A stretch of 64,000 bases of DNA from Spodoptera frugiperda (GCF_023101765.2 NC_064226.1:6936001-7000000); one strand, 5' to 3'; shown: positions 23,834 through 35,760, counted from the first letter of the stretch. The notes: generated from the sequence alone by a model not told the origin. Translations and numbers: made by a program.

Positions 23834-26049
23834 CGTCAGTTTTACAAAATGCGGACCAACATAATTTAATATTCTATTCATTTTCTGTATGAATTCCTGT
23901 GTACAGAATTTTTAGGTGCTTTTTTTAGAATAAAATGTTGTACTTTATATATTTTTTCCTATATTTTATACTTCTTTTTATTGTGAGAGAAGATGTATTT
24001 GTGTTTTTCGGTAATGAGTACACGTTCAATCCTTTATTAACGATCATGTACATGAATCTGACAAGTAGGGATTATGAAGGTGATGTTTTGTAATTCAATG
24101 GGATCATTATATGAGTGGAAATACTTGTTCTTTACTTAATTGGCGTAATTATATTTTATACGTGTTTAGCAATTGTCATTTATTTACTTCTCTGAGACTC
24201 CTTCGGGTAACATAAAAAGTATCTCTACACCTTAACTTTTTATTTTCGAAAAGAACTTAATTTCTTGAATGTAGACTTTTTCAAACTTCAGTCATCTATG
24301 ATATTGTATTTTTTATAAACTTGTGAATTCGGATTCATAAAATTGTTTTTTAAATTTACTTTTTATTAAAGCTTTTAGTTATGAAATACGAATATTTAAA
24401 TTTCAAATTACGTACACACATAATATGACACGAAAAGTAAACTAAATCCCTAGTATACATTTTAAAAACTGATATTTTTAAAATATGTGTGAACAACGAT
24501 TAATATAGGTATTAGTGTATATACCTTTTAAAAAGTAATTCATTAAATTGTAAAACCCTTTGTAACAGGATACAATTAAAATCAATTACAAGCGAGGGTG
24601 ATTTTTATTAGGACCGCTTATCTAAATAGTGTGAGAAGTAAGCTTAAGTGGATTTGTAGTCACGGCAGAGCCAATGCTTCCGCAATGGTGAGTAATTTAA
24701 AGACGGCCACGGCTGATATCTGCGGGGGCATCCATTACCCCCAACAACGGGGTACCAGGCTCCCATAAATTATAAAGAGGAATACTTATACGCTGATTTA
24801 TATAGAGCTGTAAATTTTCTATCCTATATAGTATTTAGACACGGTTGCTGTTGCCACAGAATATGTAAAGATACGGTAGGTTAATGACTTTAAAGTAGGC
24901 TACGCTTTGAAAGTTTGATGCTTATCTAAGGATATAATAAAACATCTTATGCTAAAATTAGTCATTCAAGACAAAAAATTGATACGATACGAATTGTGTT
25001 CAACAAATAATTTAGATTCAGCCAAAGTATCCCAAGTAATGAAATCAATGTCTCGTGGAAGACATATATTTCAGAAGTGGCACAAGATATAACCATGCCC
25101 ATATTACATTACCACAGAATATGCAATTCGAAACCCTTCTGAATCAGATCTATCTTTCCATCACTACCATAACTACAACAACTAAAATCATCAATTTCTA
25201 GCTCCACTTATACAAAGTGTAAATTACCTGTCCATACAACATTGGTCATCTGATAATTCTTTATTCTGTGGTCCTACTTTATAATGGCCAAGGCAACACA
25301 TGTGAGCCTCAATTACCACAGCTGTTGGCGGTAATACGCGTTCCGTTATGGAGTGAGAAAGATATGTTACGTCGTGACCGAAACGTATTAGGAATTTTTA
25401 AATTAAGCCATGGATCCCGGTCAAAAGTTTTAAAATGTTTCATCGCTTGAATCGCCTTGTAAAGTTTTCGTGTATATTTTTTGGTAATCGTTTCTTACTA
25501 GGGCACAATGCCCCACTATGTTTTACTTTATTAATATTTTTTAAGAAAGTTAATTAATTTCAGTAGATAAAATACATGGTTTTAAAGCATATGATGTGAT
25601 GAAGTCATGAGCAAACTTTATACGACTTTAAACCAGAAATTAAATGTAGAACGTGTACCTGATGTTTGCACTAAGAACCATAAAACTAATGAGAAAGGAG
25701 AAAAACGAGTAACCAAATAAATAAATGTCATTCAAAATCTAATTAAAAATGTTAACTCTTTGCTAGACAATTAAATGGGGATAAATACTTTAGTAGACAA
25801 AGGAAATAAGAAACAAAAACAAAGGATCCCGTCAACTTGGTATTATGCCAACTTTGCCTGAATATTTCTTTATCTTTATAAGCATTTTCGTTTAATAAAT
25901 ATTCATGGGTAATGATTTAAACAGTTTTGCGTAAAAGGTTTTAGTATTTGTAGTTGTGCCAGTATTCGAATACGCTGAAAAATGGTCGTTTATTCAGCTT
26001 TTCAACAGACCATCAACAAATTGGTTACATTCTACGAGAGCGTAGCAGT

Positions 26050-26074
26050 CTACGGCGTAGTTACTACGCCGTAG
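26050..26074. repeat. Perfect CTACG palindrome
   Basis: CTACGGCGTAG (26050-26060) and CTACGCCGTAG (26064-26074) form an 11-bp perfect stem with a TTA loop. It sits within a longer run of CGTAGC/CTGTAG words (26034-26090). It shares its core pentamer with the 7.86-kb foldback. Confidence 0.75.
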
Positions 26075-26474
26075 CATCAGTCTGTAGTCGCTAATACTAA
26101 AGCAAGTCTTCAACGTTTTTATGAAGATCTATTTGCTAACAAAAAATATTAAAGAGTCTTTCTGATTAAATGTATTCGATGAAAGATAATGGTTGACCAA
26201 GAATGATGAGTGTGACCTTGAACATGAAATTAATTACCAACAGAAAGCTTTGAAACTATCAATCAAGTCAGTCTGAATATTAAGTTTACCCATGCATAGT
26301 AATTTTATAAGCTAATCTGGTAAAATCTGCTCTACCAGTCAAACCACAGAACTGAAGACAAATCTGTCGCAAGCTTAGGTCGCTATCCCATACATCGATT
26401 TTTCGACTGGCTCCATAAAACCTAACCAACAAATTTAATATACGACAGCCATTTTATTAAGTTTATTACATTAT

Positions 26475-26605
26475 CAGTCTATAAGTGGCCACTGCTGACC
26501 AAAGCCTCTTCTCATATGCAGAAGGTTTGAGCATTAATCACCACGCTTGCTCAATGCGGGTTGGCGATTTCACACTTACAATTAAAAATTATAAGCCCAG
26601 ACGAC
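26475..26605 (+). mobile_element. Family E fragment
   Basis: GGCCACTGCTGACCAAAGCC, GTTTGAGCATTAATCACCAC and GCTTGCTCAATGCGGGTTGG match the 14.8-kb copy in order. It ends near CAATTAAAAATTATAAGCCC. It is probably part of a non-LTR element, with the class uncertain. Confidence 0.55.
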
Positions 26606-28178
26606 ATTTTTATTAAAATTCTTTATTTTCCGATGTCCAAAACATTTTTCACGTCCGATTAATACCAATGTTGGGCTAATAAAAATTAAAGGCTCCACTG
26701 AGACACTAGCTCGCACTAGTGTTGTGCCCTTGGCAGTAAAAGGGCAATATTTGTTTTAGTGGTACGGCTACCTGGCGTTATCCGAGTCTTGCGGCTTTTG
26801 AACAAGCAAACTTGAGGTGAATAATGTTAGATAGGATACACGTCGTTACTTTGAAATTACAGAATGTAATTAAATCACTCGAAATGACCCTTCTACGTGT
26901 GTACTATTTTTAAACTTTTATATTGATTCCATTAAATTACAAGCAGATGTATGAACTTACTCATAGATACGCTAGTTGGAGTCCTATTGACAAATGACCC
27001 ATTATTAAAATTGATTTAAACTTGAGAGAACAAACATAATAGTCAGTTAGAGTTAGCACGTCCCTATATAATATTACAATCGTTATACCTTACAATCAGA
27101 GTTCTAGTTTAAAAAGAAATAAGTATTTTCTAACGAGAAACATAAATCATCATAAAAATTGATTTCCAGTAAATTATGTAGTCTTTTAAAATAAAGTAAA
27201 CAAAAATATACAACAAGAAACTTACAGCATTGTTGTCCCGAGAGAGAGGGAATGAAATATAATCTCTCTTTGTTATTCATTCGTGTCTCGACGGATTCAT
27301 AATTTTGTCAACACTTAAAATCTGCGTTGTTTGAGTCCCACTGTATTTTAGTTATCTTCACAAAATAAACTCTGAATATTATGTAGGGACTAGAATTTCT
27401 AGTTTTGCTGACTGCTTACAGTAAGAATGTTAAGGACCTTTCTTAGTTTGGAAATTGTCTTATGTTAAGTCCTAGATACTCTTTGTACTGAAAGAAAAGT
27501 TGACGCTTATTCACTCAGATTTATCATATAAGGCAAATATATTTTATATTTTTCAAAAATATCTATATCTGAGATTTGAAAAAACGATGTTAGTAAATAC
27601 GTTTTAAGAGAGCCTTAAGTCTTAAATCTCAAAAAACACTCATACGTCACTGAACTTAATAGTCAAATACCACATCCTTAGTAGCCACGATTGCGAACAC
27701 TAACCAACAGACATAGTTGACTTGAACCCAAGTTTCCCAACAAAAATCAGAGCAGAGAAATAAGGTACAGGTCAAGTCCCATGTGACTGCCAGGGTCTAC
27801 CAAAGGTTGTGGTCATCTAATTACAATACAGGCGTATTTTCTCTTCCCTAGATTAAAATGTTATCTGACACATTATACATAATTATATACCTACAAACAA
27901 ATATCTTATTATCGTATAATATTTTGTGAACATAATAATAATTGGCAATTATCTGGATATGTCTATAGATCGTACGGTACTTACTGTAGACTCTATAAAA
28001 ATAATATGAATACGGTACTAGTCGATTTGTGACTATGTGAACTTGACAGCTTGAAACCTTATTAAAGGTTTGATAAAATTATAATTATGTAGAATGTGAA
28101 TATCAACCACATACAATTACTTTCCCATACAATCAAAAGACGTGAATGACTGCTATTTCGCACTTAATATTATTATTG
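26606..28178. other. Unassigned AT-rich sequence
   Basis: A GC-richer patch at 26690-26800 (around TAGCTCGCACTAGTG) was noted. No gene or repeat family was assigned. Confidence 0.4.
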
Positions 28179-28375
28179 ACTAGCTGCAACCTGCGGTTTC
28201 GCTCCCGTGGATTACAACGAATTTGTGGCTAGTAAAAGTAGCCTAAATTACTCCTAAGTACATCTGCTACCTACTAATAAAAGTCCTGTCAAAATCGATC
28301 TAGTCATTCGATCGATCAGAGATTAGCCAGAACATATGTGTTCTGGATAGAGAGACAGACAAAAATTGTAAAATA
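28179..28375 (-). mobile_element. Helitron-like or related 3' end, inverted
   Basis: Read on the minus strand it ends CCACGGGAGCGAAACCGCAG..GCAGCTAGT, matching the terminus type seen at 42.84 and 62.87 kb. Upstream (on the + strand) come GTGGCTAGTAAAAGTAGCC, AGTCCTGTCAAAATCG and GACAGACAAAAATTG. Such ends are frequent in moth genomes. Assignment to Helitrons rests on the terminal CTAG and is only probable. Confidence 0.5.
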
Positions 28376-28766
28376 TATTCTTCTGGTCTATGCATTTAGT
28401 AAAAAGCGGTTACTTCGATATTACAAAGAGACACTCTAATTTTATAATGGGTGCTTATTTTTTTTTTTCATTGACTTGTTGATTAATGGCGTTGTTCAAT
28501 TTAAATTTGTGTGGAGTTGTTTCAATAACACTCGTAGATCTGAAAAAATACTGGCTAATAGTAAATACACTAAAAAACACATAAAGTTAATTTCATACGA
28601 TTTACGTTTTTCGTAGAAATTTTCGAATACTAAATACAATTTATTGAAAACATGGATTATCGCTTTTTACTCGATTTTACGGAATGCAAATAAGTCAGTT
28701 AATACATTATAGAATTTAACATAATTTCATATTTGTTAACAGCAAATGAAGAATTTTTGAGTACAT

Positions 28767-28856
28767 AATAAATATTACATAATATTGTAATATAATGTTG
28801 CACATTTTCATATAAAGCAAACAAGAAGATTCCAGTAAAAGAGCTTAATAGTTCAT
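28767..28856 (+). repeat. 90-bp flanking direct repeat, left copy
   Basis: The 90 bases beginning AATAAATATTACATAATATT and ending TAGTTCAT recur at 30582-30671 with a single difference by eye (CTTAATAG against CTTATTAG). The two copies bracket the 28857-30581 insertion. Equal length and near identity suggest a duplication made at insertion. Confidence 0.85.
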
Positions 28857-28966
28857 CTATACCTATACGTAAAATCGTGAGAGAGCTGTCTGTAAGTTGA
28901 AAATCTAAAAAAAAACAGGGGTCATACGTCGATGTCGAACCTTAATATGTCAATTAACTTTTTTTT

Positions 28967-29025
28967 TGTCTGTTTGTCTGTTTGTCTGTTTGTCTGTTTT
29001 CTGTTTGTCTGTTTGTCTGTTCGTC
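28967..29025 (+). repeat. (TTTGTCTG)n microsatellite
   Basis: About seven imperfect units of TGTCTGTT follow a T run. One unit is disrupted to TTTTCTG. Tracts of this kind sit near the ends of many moth interspersed elements. Confidence 0.85.
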
Positions 29026-29280
29026 TTGCGCGCTAATCTCAGAAACGGCTGACGAGTTGATGCGGTTTTGAATATATTGTGGGATGCTTAAATTTACATT
29101 TAGTGTTTGTTTCATGTCAATCGGTTCATAAATCAGAGCAGTTATGTCAAATAAGGAATCACGTCGAACATTCTAAGCTTATACCATTAATGTCCGCAAC
29201 TATTTGACGGATTTGGGAAATCTGGTACAGATATAGTTTAGTTGAAAGGTCATAGATAATTTTTATTTCAATACAGGCTA

Positions 29281-29650
29281 AAATAAAAATAAAATAAAAT
29301 AAAATCTAAAATTAAAAAAAAATAGATAAAAAAAAATAAAAATGTAAAAATAAAATAAAATGACATAAAATTAAAATAACATAAAAATAAAATAAAAATG
29401 GACCTAAAAATAAAATAAAATAAAATAAAATAAAATAAAATAAAATAAAATAAAATAAAATAAAATAAATATAAAATAAAAATAAAATAGAAATAAAATA
29501 AAAATAAAAATAAAAATAAAATAAAAATAAAATAAAAATAAAATAAAAATAAAAATAAAATAAAAATAAAATAAATCGTAAAAATAAATAAAAATAAAAT
29601 ACTAAAATAAAACTAAAAATAAAAAAAAATAAAAAAAAATATAAAAAATA
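29281..29650 (+). repeat. (AAAAT)n low-complexity array
   Basis: It consists of pentamer TAAAA units, with hexamer AAAAAT variants, for about 370 bp. The purest part is 29402-29467. On the minus strand it yields a 140-codon frame of F, Y, L and I only, which is an artefact. Confidence 0.95.
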
Positions 29651-30581
29651 CTTATTCGGACCATCTATGTTCAATTTCGTACTTATAGTACGGAAAACTC
29701 GGGCTGACAAAGATAGATGGCGTTGATCGCGCAATGGTGTAATTACAATTGTTCATAATTGTTTTAATTCATTGGAAATTTGTTTTTACAAAATAGTAGC
29801 AATGAAAAATATAACATAATACAACTTTTAGTACAAAGACTCCGCTCTAACGCGAGGATAGATAATTCTATGTCGATCGTTACACGACTTCGGTTCAAGT
29901 TATTATTTCTCCATTCATCGAGTTAACAAATAGTAAACAGGTATGAAAAAAATCTATATCAAATAATTAAACTTTTAGGACCCAGAATACGCCCGAACGG
30001 CCCATAAATAAATAATCCAAGTTGTCTCTATCCTCGATAGATGGCGTTGGGATCGAAATAGATTGAGCTATGGTTTTGTTACAATTAAAACTTCGGTAAT
30101 TGTAGAAAATTGTATTATCAGTCGTATGATTATTTTCTGTAGTGGTCCTGCTGTTTCGTATATTCTAAATTGGTTTCGTTGTATTTGTCAATTAATAAGT
30201 TTATATGTTGAGTTTTTGGTTTTCTGGTTAAACTTATTAACGTAGGTCTAGTTTGATAAATACTAGTTACTGTAGTTAGTAAAATAAGTCTAATTTATAA
30301 ATTATTAGATTAATTTAAGTCGTTTCTTTTAAATTATTTATAAGCTTGGTTATTATAGCATAGAAGGATAGGTTCGAATACTAATTTCTTTTTTAATTGT
30401 TATAAATTCGTAATTCGTAGATTTCTTTAGTTTTAAGTTAGTTTTCGATCTTAAGTTCGGAAAGATTATAATAAGTCTTTAGTTAAAGTCCATTATAGAA
30501 TTTTTTCAATGCCCTAAGTTTCATACATCTATTAAAATCAAACGCAGAGCTCATTATGTTGATTTTTGAAGAGTTACATGG

Positions 30582-30671
30582 AATAAATATTACATAATAT
30601 TGTAATATAATGTTGCACATTTTCATATAAAGCAAACAAGAAGATTCCAGTAAAAGAGCTTATTAGTTCAT
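30582..30671 (+). repeat. 90-bp flanking direct repeat, right copy
   Basis: This is the partner of 28767-28856, at the right edge of the insertion. It is followed by AATAAATAAAATAC, which would be the continuation of the pre-insertion locus. Confidence 0.85.
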
Positions 30672-32662
30672 AATAAATAAAATACAATCTCTTATGCAAT
30701 TAATTTTGCCGAGAACTTTAATTTTTAATTTCAATATATTTACGGATAATTTGACTTTACAAAATCACGCATACCTACTTTATTTTGAAGAGATGCAGTA
30801 AAAAATTACATCTAAATGATAATTTATATTAAAATATTCATGAACTACAAGTGAAGCCAAACGTCAAAGCCAAACTCACTAGGTATGATTGAAAAATGAT
30901 TAAATCTTGAAATTCAATCCAAAAGTTAGAAATCAGTAGTCTCACTAGCTATTGTCTGCCAAACACATTGACAATATTTATCACCAGGAGCAATTAAATT
31001 TTCGTTAATTGAAAAAAAACGCAGCCTTTATATTTTAAGGTTGATATTATGTTGTTTCTCCGTAGATAAATTTGCAGCGTTCGGTCAGTGTCCGAGTAAA
31101 ATCAATAACCATCCAATATGTGCCTATCATTTTGACATCTAGAATTTCGTACGCAGCTTTTGGTAACGCTCAGTAAGTTATGGGCGTAGTGTAAGCGGGT
31201 AGCCGTAATGATGTAGTTTAGTTACAAGGGTGTGATTGGTGAATACTAAGTATGTAGATACAGTAGTCTAACCTGCATTGATGAAGCGTGGTGATTAATG
31301 CTCATACCTTCACCGTGCGAGAAGACACCTTTGGTTAACCGTGGGCACTTAAAAACTGATGGTAATTATAAAGCACTGTACATATATGTATCTATACTGA
31401 ATTTATTACTACTGATGTTATTAAAATAAGAAATCAATAACAATTTTTATTAGAATTTAAGAGCTTCGTTTAAAAGCAAAAAGGAAAAATAATTCCTATC
31501 ATCGAAGATAAATGGACAAAAAAAAATAAAGTCACAAACACACGCACACTAATCAATACCAAACCATCCTCAAACGCCAATACTAATTAAACATCCAAAA
31601 GCCAATAAAAATTAAGAGGCCAACCAATTAAGATGACTGTACCTACACCCGCTAACAGTGGCACCACGCCTCACCGGCCGATACCGACCGCGTGTTGTAT
31701 GACGTGCCAGTTTTTGTGCGACACGGTACACCCGCTATTCATTAGCCCAGCGTTGTCCATGTCCGCATTAATTACAGGACGCCTCTGACGAATGACACGC
31801 AAATACTGTACAGATAAGGCCAGGACCGTTGGTCATTGGTCAGCTGAGCAGAAAACCAGGTGGAGATGTTAATACGTAATTATGTCCCGGTTTAGTATAG
31901 ACATTTCTAGAATGTTCGATGTATCTAGAATTCTCGAGCCAGGAAATGAAGTTCAGCTCTGAATATTCCGGTATTTTTAATGATGAAGTTTTATTGCTTT
32001 CTCTGCAAAGGACTTTTTTTTTCATTTGAATGGATCAAGTCTGTTGATCAAGACATAAATCATATTACCTAAACCGTAAAATAAATTATTATAAATATTT
32101 TGAAAATCACTCATATCTGTTTATTTCTAATATTTGCATGGTCATTAATGACGCCAATAATTTTAAAATATTAAAAAAAAATTGAATCATTTGAATAATA
32201 AAATTGATAAGTTTTTTCACTATCGGCCTTTCACTATTTCTACCAAGACTTGAAACTACACAAAAATATACATAATAAACCACTTTTCAATGCACGTTTT
32301 CTATTCTTCATTCATATTATACAATCCAGAGCTTCTGTTCGCAAAGGCAGCATAATACACAATTCTCACTCACGTCGCATACGCAACCCAAAGCAGGCAT
32401 AAACCAGTAGAAAATTACTAAATACACTCGGCCAAAGGATTCTGTTTGGTTTTAGTTCGGGATATGACATCGAATGGAAAGACTTATCGATGTTTTGAAT
32501 AGTTTTTGTAATCGATACATCAGTTTGAAGTTACGATTTTTGCGTCATTGATGGTACAGGTAGTAAAATTGAAAAAAAATATATTAGGGAATAGCAGCAA
32601 TACACTTCAAATTTTCGGTGTGCATAGCAATCCCTTTTAGGAAGGAAATGGTTTTTAAAAAA
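30672..32662. other. Unassigned sequence with one family E scrap and one GC-richer island
   Basis: A reversed family E piece lies at about 31270-31350 (AGCGTGGTGATTAATGCTC, CACCTTTGGTTAACCG). A GC-richer island spans 31630-31830, with CACCGGCCGATACCGACCG, a CATTAGCCC word and GCATTAATTACAGG, and may be regulatory. The 119-codon minus frame at 32531-32890 overlaps the SINE to the right and is not a gene. Confidence 0.4.
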
Positions 32663-32779
32663 AACTTTGGACAGACCCGAAACATCAATTTTAGGATCAC
32701 ACAAAATTCCCTGCGGGAATCGAACCCGCAACACGTTGCGCAGCAACCGGATACCAGCCACTGCGCCAACCGTGCAGTC
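32663..32779 (-). mobile_element. Family C tRNA-derived SINE, minus
   Basis: Read on the minus strand, the head is GACTGCACGGTTGGCGCAG, TGGCTGG (A box), GCTGCGCAACGTGTTGC and GGGTTCGATTCCCGC (B box), then TTTTGTGTGATCC and GTTTCGGGTCTG. Intact A and B boxes show a tRNA-derived pol III promoter. The acceptor arm does not pair and the sequence runs on into a SINE body, so it is not a functional tRNA gene. Confidence 0.8.
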
Positions 32780-33146
32780 TTCAATCGATTCTTTCATATC
32801 GATTTTTTCATCAATCGATAAACTCAAACATCGATACATGTCTCGAAGCCCTATAGAGAGTTCATTTCCGTCGATACGCCGGCCATTCACTGATTACGCC
32901 AGTTTATAATTGCCGCTCTACCAAATGAGCTCGAACTGGCAATCTGACGAAAGCAAAATGTGTTTTCAGTCGCGTGATCATTAATTTGAGTATATTGTGT
33001 CAACTCTCGCATTGATGATTTACATGGAATTGCATCGTTTTGATTTCCATTTGTTAATATCGGCTAAGTACACTGATTAATGTTTGACAAATGGCATGTT
33101 GTATGATTTACCAGATCAACTTTTTAGTGGTTGTGGAAGTATTATG

Positions 33147-33345
33147 TTTTTTTTTGTTTTTGATAGGGAAAAATCATCCACTTATCCCACCTTGGGTGGG
33201 GTGAGAGGGGTCAGACTCTTACTGACTAAAAAACACCCTGTTCCTACTCCTGCTTTTCGAGCCGGAGCCCCGGTAAAGTCCGCAGCTCCGGATCAGGTGT
33301 CAGCCCTACTGGGCTGTCCGTGGTGGTCTGATGGCTCTTCTGAGG
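33147..33345 (-). mobile_element. Family A SINE-like element, longest minus copy
   Basis: It runs from a T run (33147) through AAAAATCATCCACTTATCCC, GTCAGACTCTTACTGACTAA and TTCGAGCCGGAGCCCCGG to GTCCGCAGCTCCGG. It then continues past the usual end with ATCAGGTGTCAGCCCTACTG and GGTGGTCTGATGGCTC. The 57.3- and 62.95-kb copies carry the same extra block, so this is the true 5' part of the family and other copies are 5'-truncated. Confidence 0.75.
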
Positions 33346-34199
33346 TGGTAATAGTAAGAACTGCTGTAAGATTTTTCATAAAATTTTATTCTATTCAAAT
33401 ACCGCGGTAATTGGTTTTGTGGAAACCCTAAACCCCAATTAAAATTCATCACATAATAAGTTAACAGACTTAGCTCAATTTACACTTTTCATCTAAACAG
33501 TCTTAATAGTTGCTCTTAAAAATAAGATTATCTTGATTAAATAAACGAATAACCTAAAAAAATCTAGAACTAACTAAGCTAGAAAAGCTCCAACAATTAC
33601 ACTTAGAAAAAACGTACTTAAAAATCCTTTCGTTTCGCGTTAAATATTTTTATTTCTTTCTTTGTTCGCAAAAACTAATCAAGTGAAACAATCTCGAAAG
33701 TTAGTTAGAAACAATTTGAACCAGTTGTGAATTGAAATAATTCAGAGTGCCTTGACGCGTAAGTTTACGACCGTGGCCCGGAGCCCGTAAATGTAGTGAC
33801 ACGTAATGGGTACACAAAACGCACTTATTTTCACGCAATCCGAGTTGAATTAATGTTGCTGAGGTAGGTACATGTGTGATACACACACATGTAAGACGAG
33901 TATGACAGTTTAGAAACGTGTCTGTTTTTATGTTTGTTTATTTTGAGGTCTTCCCAAAGTGAAATACAAGAAATGTTATAATATCTAAATCAATAGACTT
34001 GTAGCAAAAATCATGTCAATTATTGAGGGAGAATTCAATCAGGGAAATTCAAGAAAGTTCAAAAGGACTAACTTTTTTTATTAACTTTAAATATCGTAAG
34101 TACATTTTAACTCAACTTCAACCGACTAATAGCCAACATAATTACTATAAGTAACAAAAATCCCACTAACCCCCACAACCATGTTTCCCAACCAAAACC

Positions 34200-34400
34200 A
34201 AGTTCAAACGTAAATATAAGGCCGACAAAACCGCACGCTGTCGTCCTACACACAGAAGGGCGTAAAGGAAACGCATAACGTTCGCTGGCATTAATTACAA
34301 CTTCCGATGGCGATCGCAGCGTTATCGCTGGTCAAACGCGACCGCGCCGCGTTCCGGCGATTTGTCATTGCCAAGCAGCTTGTTTGAATCGATTATTGCT
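34200..34400. promoter_or_regulatory. Candidate cis-regulatory island
   Basis: It is GC-richer and complex (CGATGGCGATCGCAGCG, AACGCGACCGCGCCGCG) with TTAATTAC and AATCGATTATTG homeodomain-like words. It lies 2.3 kb upstream of the signal-peptide exon. Its role is inferred only from position and composition. Confidence 0.3.
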
Positions 34401-34572
34401 TGCCTAATAGTGCAACGTTTTGCGTGTAATCTTAGAAATTGTTGTGGGATTTCTTTTATTAATTTTTAAGACATTGGTACCTACATTTTTTCGAAAAAGA
34501 GTTTTAAATGACTGCCGTATACGGAGTGAATCTATCATATGGCGTAATCTATATTACAGTCAGACATAGAGA

Positions 34573-34655
34573 CGTAAATACATAACCTTACGCCTGTCTC
34601 CCATGGCGGTAGACAGAGACAATGGAACGCCAATTACTACGAACCTTACATACTT
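34573..34655 (-). mobile_element. Family D short repeat
   Basis: TAACCTTACGCCTGTCTCCC, ATGGCGGTAGACAGAG and ATGGAACGCCAATT are the inverse of the 59.22-kb copy. Related shorter forms at 35.10 and 61.00 kb carry CTCTGCCTA and ATAAAAGGCGTGACG. Adjacent TACATAC words resemble the (ATGT)n tails of such elements. Confidence 0.5.
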
Positions 34656-35033
34656 ACATACATGATTATTTTTAGTCATTGTAACTACTTGATCTTACAG
34701 TATCAGTAAACATAATCAAATGTTGTTCAAAAATTGCATGACAAAAAAAATATAAAAAAAATATTCAACATACTTAAAAAAATAGGCAGTCACGTAGTAC
34801 AAAGAAAACCGCACGTACAACAACGGCTTATAAAAATATATTCCATTAGCTAACTATGTGATGTAATGCACATTCTATTTCATAACAGAATCAGGGGCCA
34901 AAAGACTCCGACCATATCCATTATGGAATCATATTATACTCTGCTATAGATTTCCTGGAAGAGCTTCGACATTATTATAATAATATTTAATTATATTCGA
35001 TGAAAAAGCAAAATTACAATTCGAAAATTTATA

Positions 35034-35053
35034 ATTAAATTACGTAATTTAAT
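35034..35053. repeat. 20-bp perfect palindrome
   Basis: ATTAAATTACGTAATTTAAT is its own reverse complement, centred on TACGTA. Being AT-rich, it may be fortuitous. Confidence 0.8.
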
Positions 35054-35099
35054 ATCGTGCTGCCAGTGACAAATTTTCGAAAAAAACTATTTTTTTAAT

Positions 35100-35160
35100 T
35101 TTGCCTTAATGTGCGTCTCTGCCTAGCCCTTCAGGGATAAAAGGCGTGACGTTGCATGTA
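35100..35160 (+). mobile_element. Family D short repeat
   Basis: TGTGCGTCTCTGCCTAGCCC, TTCAGGGATAAAAGGCGTG and ACGTTGCATGTA match the 61.00-kb copy. Confidence 0.55.
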
Positions 35161-35671
35161 ACTTAATACTTGATATCGATACAGAAATAAATGTCAAAAA
35201 TATCGAAGTGATTTTGTACAGCGTCTATCTTATTAACTTTAATTAATAGAATCTTGAAATATTTTTAACTACAAAACAATATGTCACAATTATCCTGACA
35301 CTTGAATTCATACTTTCAATCAACAATGCCGTCATAACAAATTCCCCTAGAATATTTAAAACATGGAACAGTCGGTACGCGTTTGGTATTTTTTCGAATG
35401 AAATTGGCACCCGATGATGAGTATCGAGGGTTTTTCAACGATGCAATAATACTCGTAATATTTTATTTGCAATTTTGAACTGTGAGGTATTGGAATAGTT
35501 GTCATAATGCTATCCGAATGGTTTTGCACCAATCAACTGACAGTCTTGTTATTTAGTAGTATGGTACGCAAAATATTTAAAAAAAAAATGCATTTTGCTT
35601 AGGACGCATTTTACGACTTCAAACAGATTTTATTGTTTTATAAACTTTGATGTTCGCCCATAAATGGATAT

Positions 35672-35760
35672 AACATCATCATCATCATCAGCCGAGAGAC
35701 GTCCACTACTGAACAAAGACCTTTAATCCTCCATGTAGAACGACAATGGTTGTAACACAC
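35672..35760 (-). mobile_element. 5'-truncated RTE-type 3' end, minus
   Basis: (ATC)n followed by AGCCGAGAGACGTCCACTAC and TGAACAAAGACC is the inverse of the end of RTE-like elements, where the reverse transcriptase frame closes next to a TGATGA tail. It is a different subfamily from 38186-41392. Only about 90 bp remain. Confidence 0.6.

Larger units (their letters stand above)
19620..26474. other. Unassigned 6.9-kb stretch
   Basis: It includes a retroelement-like tail near 20130-20275 (CCCAATTTCATCAAACTCCG, TTCACATTTATAATATTAG), GC-richer islands at 21.76-22.15 and 22.80-23.03 kb, hairpins at 22200, 23805 and 26050, and otherwise AT-rich DNA. A 91-codon + frame at 19773-20048 is cysteine- and leucine-rich but has no recognisable domain or exon boundaries. 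Confidence 0.45.
28857..30581. mobile_element. Composite insertion bounded by 90-bp duplication, containing a family G copy
   Basis: The insert is about 1.7 kb. Its left part carries a (TTTGTCTG)n tract and ATCTCAGAAACGGCTGACG. The middle is a long (AAAAT)n array. From about 29820 to the right edge it matches 41976-42752 (ATGTCGATCGTTACACGACTTCGG, TCGATAGATGGCGTTGGGATCG, CCTGCTGTTTCGTATATTC and CGCAGAGCTCATTATGTTGA in the same order). No protein is encoded. The mechanism is unclear: non-LTR insertion with a very long target duplication, or a segmental event. Confidence 0.6.

Noticed and set aside
26050..26074. Transcription terminator
   Set aside because: There is no U tract, no gene upstream, and intrinsic terminators are not expected in an animal genome.
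28967..29025. CRISPR-like regular repeat
   Set aside because: It is an 8-bp simple repeat without spacers, in eukaryotic DNA.
29312..29734. 140-codon minus frame rich in Phe, Tyr, Leu and Ile
   Set aside because: It is the translation of the (AAAAT)n array and has no protein-like complexity.
32700..32779. Functional tRNA gene on the minus strand
   Set aside because: A and B boxes are present, but the acceptor stem does not pair and the sequence continues into a SINE body shared with other loci.
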